Source of the DNA: Candidatus Pacearchaeota archaeon
GTDB taxonomy: Archaea; Nanobdellota; Nanobdellia; Pacearchaeales; GW2011-AR1
Reading direction: 5' to 3'
NCBI GenBank assembly: GCA_016204145.1
Contig: JACQLK010000022.1
Span: 1 to 49,247 of the forward strand
Length of the DNA stretch: 49,247 bases
Shown: positions 46,625 to 49,247 of the stretch, one piece after another
Layout of the letters: each line of letters starts with the position of its first letter
Numbering within the stretch: position 1 is the stretch's first letter
Made by a program: the position numbers and the translations under genes
Notes under the pieces: model-generated
What the model was told of the DNA's origin: nothing
Seen by the model: only the letters and a program-made list of their open reading frames with translations
Database searches by the model: none

Positions 46625-47161
46625 TCATCCCCTTTGATTCCATGGCATACGTGTCCCTATAAATTCAAACCGCGGGACTTCTGTTCCGTTGACGACGACA
46701 TTTTCAAGAAACATTGTTTTTGTTCTTATCCACTTTGTTCCCCTTGGGAATTCTTTTCCGTCATAAAATTGCTTATACCATACGACTTCTTCTTTTGTTT
46801 TTCTGTCTAATGCGATTCCTAAAACTTTGTAAATGCCGTATCTTTCATTCGCAGAACTTCTGCTTTTGTAATGCCTATAAACTCCATGCACTAATTTTTC
46901 ATCAACTATGACTTTTAATTGGAGACAGCTGTGTTCAAATTTAGGGATTTCTTTTCCAATGACGGGAATATTTCTAAGGAAATCCTCTTTTGCTTCCGCC
47001 CATCTTGTTCCTTTTGGGAACTCTGAATTGCCGCAAAACTGCTTGTACAAAACATTTTCTTCTTTTGTTTCGCTGTCCAATCCGGTTCCGAAGACCCCGT
47101 AAAATTGCGTTGCCATTTCGCAATCCCGGTACACTCCGCGCAAAACCAATTCCCGTTCCAT
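46625..47161 (-). CDS. Tandem DUF1653 protein
   Basis: The 178-aa protein has two copies of a ~75-aa DUF1653-type domain. Copy 1 is LVLRGVYRDCEMATQFYGVFGTGLDSETKEENVLYKQFCGN...FLRNIPVIGKEIPKFEH. Copy 2 is LVHGVYRHYKSRSSANERYGIYKVLGIALDRKTKEEVVWYKQFYDG...MFLENVVVNGTEVPRFEF. The canonical G.YRHYK...Y.VL.IA....T.E..V.YK..Y pattern is clear in copy 2, weaker in copy 1. DUF1653 has no settled function. The start is ATG 47161 rather than TTG 47170; TTTTTAAATC lies about 26 nt upstream. Confidence 0.82.
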   Translation of the reverse strand: MERELVLRGVYRDCEMATQFYGVFGTGLDSETKEENVLYKQFCGNSEFPKGTRWAEAKEDFLRNIPVIGKEIPKFEHSCLQLKVIVDEKLVHGVYRHYKSRSSANERYGIYKVLGIALDRKTKEEVVWYKQFYDGKEFPRGTKWIRTKTMFLENVVVNGTEVPRFEFIGTRMPWNQRG

Positions 47162-47241
47162 AAATTTCAAGCGAAGATTTAGTTTTTAAATCTTGGGAAA
47201 CAAAAGATAACTCTGTTTAAAGATATCTCTATATTCGAAAA

Positions 47242-47314
47242 AGCGAAGGGTGGGACTCGAACCCACGAATAATCGCTCTGCAGGCGATTGCAGTAGCCGC
47301 TGTGCCACCTTCGC
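47242..47314 (-). tRNA. tRNA-Cys(GCA)
   Basis: Acceptor GCGAAGG/CCTTCGC, D-arm GCACAGCGGCTACTGC, anticodon stem ATCGC/GCGAT with loop CTGCAGA (GCA), variable TATTC, T-arm GTGGG-TTCGAGT-CCCAC, discriminator T (U73 is the cysteine identity base). No intron. It lies 50 nt downstream of tRNA-Arg(TCT) on the same strand, with no obvious TATA box of its own, so the two are probably co-transcribed. Confidence 0.94.
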
Positions 47315-47364
47315 AATGAAAACCTCCGGGCGGGTTTTTCACAATTCCAGCATACAACTGGAAA

Positions 47365-47492
47365 CGCCCGAGACAGGATTTGAACCTGCGACCCCCTGCT
47401 TCCCTCTTCTCTCCAAAAAGGAGATGGTGCGGAAGAACCTTGGTTCTTCTGGTTAGAAGGCAGGTGCTCTCTCCAGGCTGAGCTACCCGGGC
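47365..47492 (-). tRNA. tRNA-Arg(TCT) with 53-nt intron
   Basis: Acceptor GCCCGGG/CTCGGGC, D-arm GCTCAGCCTGGAGAGAGC, anticodon stem CCTGC/GCAGG, mature loop CTTCTAA (anticodon TCT), variable GGGTC, T-arm GCAGG-TTCAAAT-CCTGT, discriminator G. No CCA is encoded. ATTTTAAATAGAT on the minus strand about 28 nt upstream is a good TATA box. Confidence 0.9.
47401..47453 (-). other. Intron of tRNA-Arg(TCT)
   Basis: The intron is at 37/38. Central helix CTTC/GAGG (one G-U) with 3-nt bulges TA|A and GA|A fits the splicing motif, but the inner helix next to the 5' bulge is poor. The intron itself folds into GAAGAACC/GGTTCTTC and TCTCC-TTTTT-GGAGA hairpins. Confidence 0.75.
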
Positions 47493-47539
47493 TTTAATAT
47501 ACAGATGAGAAAAAAATCTATTTAAAATGTTTTGTTATT

Positions 47540-48067
47540 CTAAATCCTCATCAATCTTATCGCTTCTTCGCAGGTTTCTTTGAGATTGTCATAAATTTTC
47601 ACATCAGGGCAATCGTCGGAGAATATTTTTCTTATGTATCTCTCGCCGCTGAATCCGCTTTCAATTCCCATGACTAATTTTGACCAGTTTATTTCATGCC
47701 TCAATTTTGATTCCGCCAATTCAACTCTTGACGTCTGTGCGTAAGACCTATCGCAACGATGCTCGTATTCTTTCGCAAGCCAAAACATAACCACGCCGTT
47801 TTTCCATGTTTTTTTCAAATGCGCCCTTTCCCAATCAATTTGCTCAAAATATTTCTCCCGAGAATAATCCCCGACGTTTTTTTCATTTCTTCTCGGAGAG
47901 AATATTATTATTTTGCTTTCCAACGAGCGCAGATGTTTTATTGCGTCGCTTTGCCAGTCGGCAGCGCCCTGAATCGGTCCGCCGATGAAAACAAAATTTC
48001 GCCCAATTTTTTCCCATTCCTCAACGCTTAAATATGTTGGCGGAGTAATAATCCTGTTTTCGTCCAT
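47540..48067 (-). CDS. Nucleoside 2-deoxyribosyltransferase-like protein
   Basis: The 175-aa protein has the Rossmann-like pattern of the nucleoside deoxyribosyltransferase-like family (Nuc_deoxyri_tr2 type). It runs NFVFIGGPIQGAADWQSDAIKHL, then IIIFSPRR, then YFEQIDWERAHL, GVVMFWLAKE, TSRVELAE (the conserved T..ELg with the candidate nucleophile Glu) and LVMGIESGFSGERYI. Members act on, or bind, nucleosides and nucleotides. Substrate not readable. AATAAAAAC on the + strand about 25 nt beyond ATG 48067 reads as TATA on the minus strand. Confidence 0.8.
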   Translation of the reverse strand: MDENRIITPPTYLSVEEWEKIGRNFVFIGGPIQGAADWQSDAIKHLRSLESKIIIFSPRRNEKNVGDYSREKYFEQIDWERAHLKKTWKNGVVMFWLAKEYEHRCDRSYAQTSRVELAESKLRHEINWSKLVMGIESGFSGERYIRKIFSDDCPDVKIYDNLKETCEEAIRLMRI

Positions 48068-48139
48068 TAGAATAATTAGAAAAAGAGAATAAAAACTTTT
48101 ATGTGATTTGTCACATGAATCTGAAAGTTGCAGGAAAAG

Positions 48140-48250
48140 ATGTTATCCGTCAAAACCCCGTTAATATTACAATTCGGTTTGGACATTAACATTTCCCAAA
48201 AACAGGGCGGCGTTTATCGGACTTCAAAACTTGATTTGCACGTTAATCCC
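48140..48250 (+). repeat. Intergenic dispersed repeat, copy 13 (weak)
   Basis: It contains CCCCGTTAATATTAC and TTTGGACATTAACATTTCCC, the paired TTAA motifs and the terminal ATTAACATTT of the family, but little else. It sits in the 228-nt gap upstream of the deoxyribosyltransferase-like gene. Confidence 0.35.
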
Positions 48251-48295
48251 CTTTCAAAACATTTTTGCGAATAGTTTTCCCGAATAATAGGGTTT

Positions 48296-49189
48296 TCAAA
48301 CGCCAACAACATCCAAATCGTTTACAAGAACCGTGTTTTTGAAGACCTTTTTAGCTTCGGCAAGAATTTTATCCGTCTCTCTTTCATGCCTCTGGCTTAT
48401 ATGGGTTATTATCAATTTTTTTGAGTTTGATTTTTTTGCTATTTCTCCCGCTTGTTTTGACGTGAGATGATGAAACTCTTTTGCTTTGTCTTCCCATTCT
48501 GAAGAATAACTCGCTTCGCAGACGAGCAAGTCGGAATTTTTCACGAGTTTTATTGCTTGATTGTTTATTGAAGTATCGAGGACAAAAGAGATTTTCAAAT
48601 CGTCTTCCTTGTAAGTAAGATTTTTCGCAAGATATTTTTTTCCGCCATAAACAATGTCTTTTCCCTCTTTCAATTTTCCGAGAATCGGCGAGTTCGGGAT
48701 TTTTGTTTTTTTCAGTTTTTCCCGGTCTATTCTTATTTGTCCTTTTTTCACAAAGGAATACGCGTTGCACGGAACGCCGTGAGTCATTTTTTCGGCTTCA
48801 AGATAAAAATCATCCGTCTCAAAGAATTTCCCCCCGACTTCTTCAACGGAGATTTTATATTCGTCGATTCTTCCAAATGCTCTGAAAATATTTTCCATAA
48901 ATTCCCTTGTTCCTTTCGGACCGCAGATGAAAAGCTCTTTGTTATATCCCGAAAGGGCAATTGTCTTTAACAATCCTATAAGCCCGAGAGAATGGTCCGC
49001 GTGCTTGTGCGTCAGCAAGATTCTTGTTATTTTGCAAGGATTCAATCCAATTTTTCTGAACTGCCTTTGGGTTCCCTCGCCGCAATCAATCAGAATATTT
49101 TCTCCGCCGTAAGTCAGCAATATCGCGGTGTGATTTCTTTTTGCGCTCGGAATGGAATCCGAGGTTCCGAGAAATGCGAGTTTTATCAT
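48296..49189 (-). CDS. rnz: Ribonuclease Z
   Basis: RNase Z removes the 3' trailer of pre-tRNAs; it is needed here because none of the tRNA genes encodes CCA. The 297-aa protein has the metallo-beta-lactamase fold: FLGTSDSIPSAKRNHTAILL (PxKxRN loop), metal motif THKHADH (H61, H63, D65, H66), then GLIGLLKT, MTHGVPCNAY, FVLDTS, LVCEASYSSE, HHLTSKQAGEIAKK and LIITHISQRH. Length and motif order fit the short archaeal form. ATG 49189 with GTTTATATAATT about 27 nt upstream. Confidence 0.97.
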   Translation of the reverse strand: MIKLAFLGTSDSIPSAKRNHTAILLTYGGENILIDCGEGTQRQFRKIGLNPCKITRILLTHKHADHSLGLIGLLKTIALSGYNKELFICGPKGTREFMENIFRAFGRIDEYKISVEEVGGKFFETDDFYLEAEKMTHGVPCNAYSFVKKGQIRIDREKLKKTKIPNSPILGKLKEGKDIVYGGKKYLAKNLTYKEDDLKISFVLDTSINNQAIKLVKNSDLLVCEASYSSEWEDKAKEFHHLTSKQAGEIAKKSNSKKLIITHISQRHERETDKILAEAKKVFKNTVLVNDLDVVGV

Positions 49190-49208
49190 TTACGGAAAAG
49201 GAAAAAAT

Positions 49209-49222
49209 TGTTTATATAATTA
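49209..49222 (-). promoter_or_regulatory. TATA box of rnz
   Basis: TGTTTATATAATTA on the + strand (AATTATATAAAC on the coding strand) is centred about 27 nt upstream of ATG 49189. Confidence 0.5.
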
Positions 49223-49247
49223 TTGAATTCGCAGATTTGTTCCCCGC

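Noticed and set aside
1-49247. CRISPR array
   Set aside because: Repeats seen are dispersed, 100-200 bp long and diverged; no regularly spaced 25-40 bp repeats with spacers and no cas genes are present.
1-49247. Insertion sequence or prophage
   Set aside because: No transposase, integrase or phage structural gene is recognisable; the only hints of mobility are the tRNA-Gln end duplication, the vapBC pair and the GlyRS N-terminal module.

Overview
This window looks like chromosomal DNA of a DPANN archaeon, most likely Pacearchaeota/Woesearchaeota-like. The information-processing genes are archaeal (RPA, RadA, TFB, aIF2-alpha, Nop10, uS15, GlyRS, EndoQ, RNase Z). Many genes have a TATA-like box about 25-28 nt upstream of the start codon, which implies leaderless mRNAs. 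Three tRNA genes carry short introns at position 37/38 that fit bulge-helix-bulge geometry. The pilin-like KGQLTIFII N-terminus is common in these lineages. The assignment rests on gene content only; no 16S rRNA gene is present.

Layout. 0.25-3.9 kb: a surface cluster with a class III signal/pilin-like protein, a secreted HEAAH metalloprotease-like protein and a membrane-anchored protein. 3.9-8.7 kb: RPA, a membrane protein, a RadA operon with two unknown small partners, an intron-containing tRNA-Arg(GCG), a Nudix hydrolase and NDK. 8.8-16.5 kb: a PGF-pre-PGF-type surface protein, a DUF218-like protein, EndoQ, a cluster of aIF2-alpha, a degenerate Nudix protein and Nop10 (Nop10 is missing from the ORF track because it starts with GTG), uS15, and a MinD-like ATPase. 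16.5-26.7 kb: intron-containing tRNA-Gln(TTG) next to a duplicated tRNA 3' end, then a second pilin-like protein followed by a 2461-aa secreted protein ending in a lytic-transglycosylase-like domain. 26.9-33.3 kb: a lipoprotein, tRNA-Leu, TFB, tRNA-Met, VanZ-like, HIT and vapBC immediately upstream of GlyRS. 33.4-46.3 kb: a large surface cluster headed by a 2666-aa protein with a cytoplasmic-looking coiled coil, a membrane segment, a huge Asn/Thr-rich Ig-like region and, unexpectedly, two C-terminal helix-turn-helix (HTH) motifs. Downstream lie a stand-alone paralogue of its membrane-proximal module, two anchored Ig-like proteins, two small multi-TM paralogues and a coiled-coil protein. 46.6-49.2 kb: a double DUF1653 protein, tRNA-Cys, intron-containing tRNA-Arg(TCT), a nucleoside deoxyribosyltransferase-like protein and RNase Z.

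Two things stand out. First, the three surface clusters together resemble a cell-contact toolkit for a symbiotic or predatory archaeon: pilin-like subunits, a protease-like protein, a wall-lytic domain and a giant adhesin that may signal directly to DNA. Second, nearly every long intergenic gap holds a related, non-coding repeat of about 100-200 bp. Many copies end in a motif close to ATTAACATTTTTCAGATAATT and carry an inverted AAATGTTAA/TTAACATTT pair. All functional links between neighbours are inferences from gene order.
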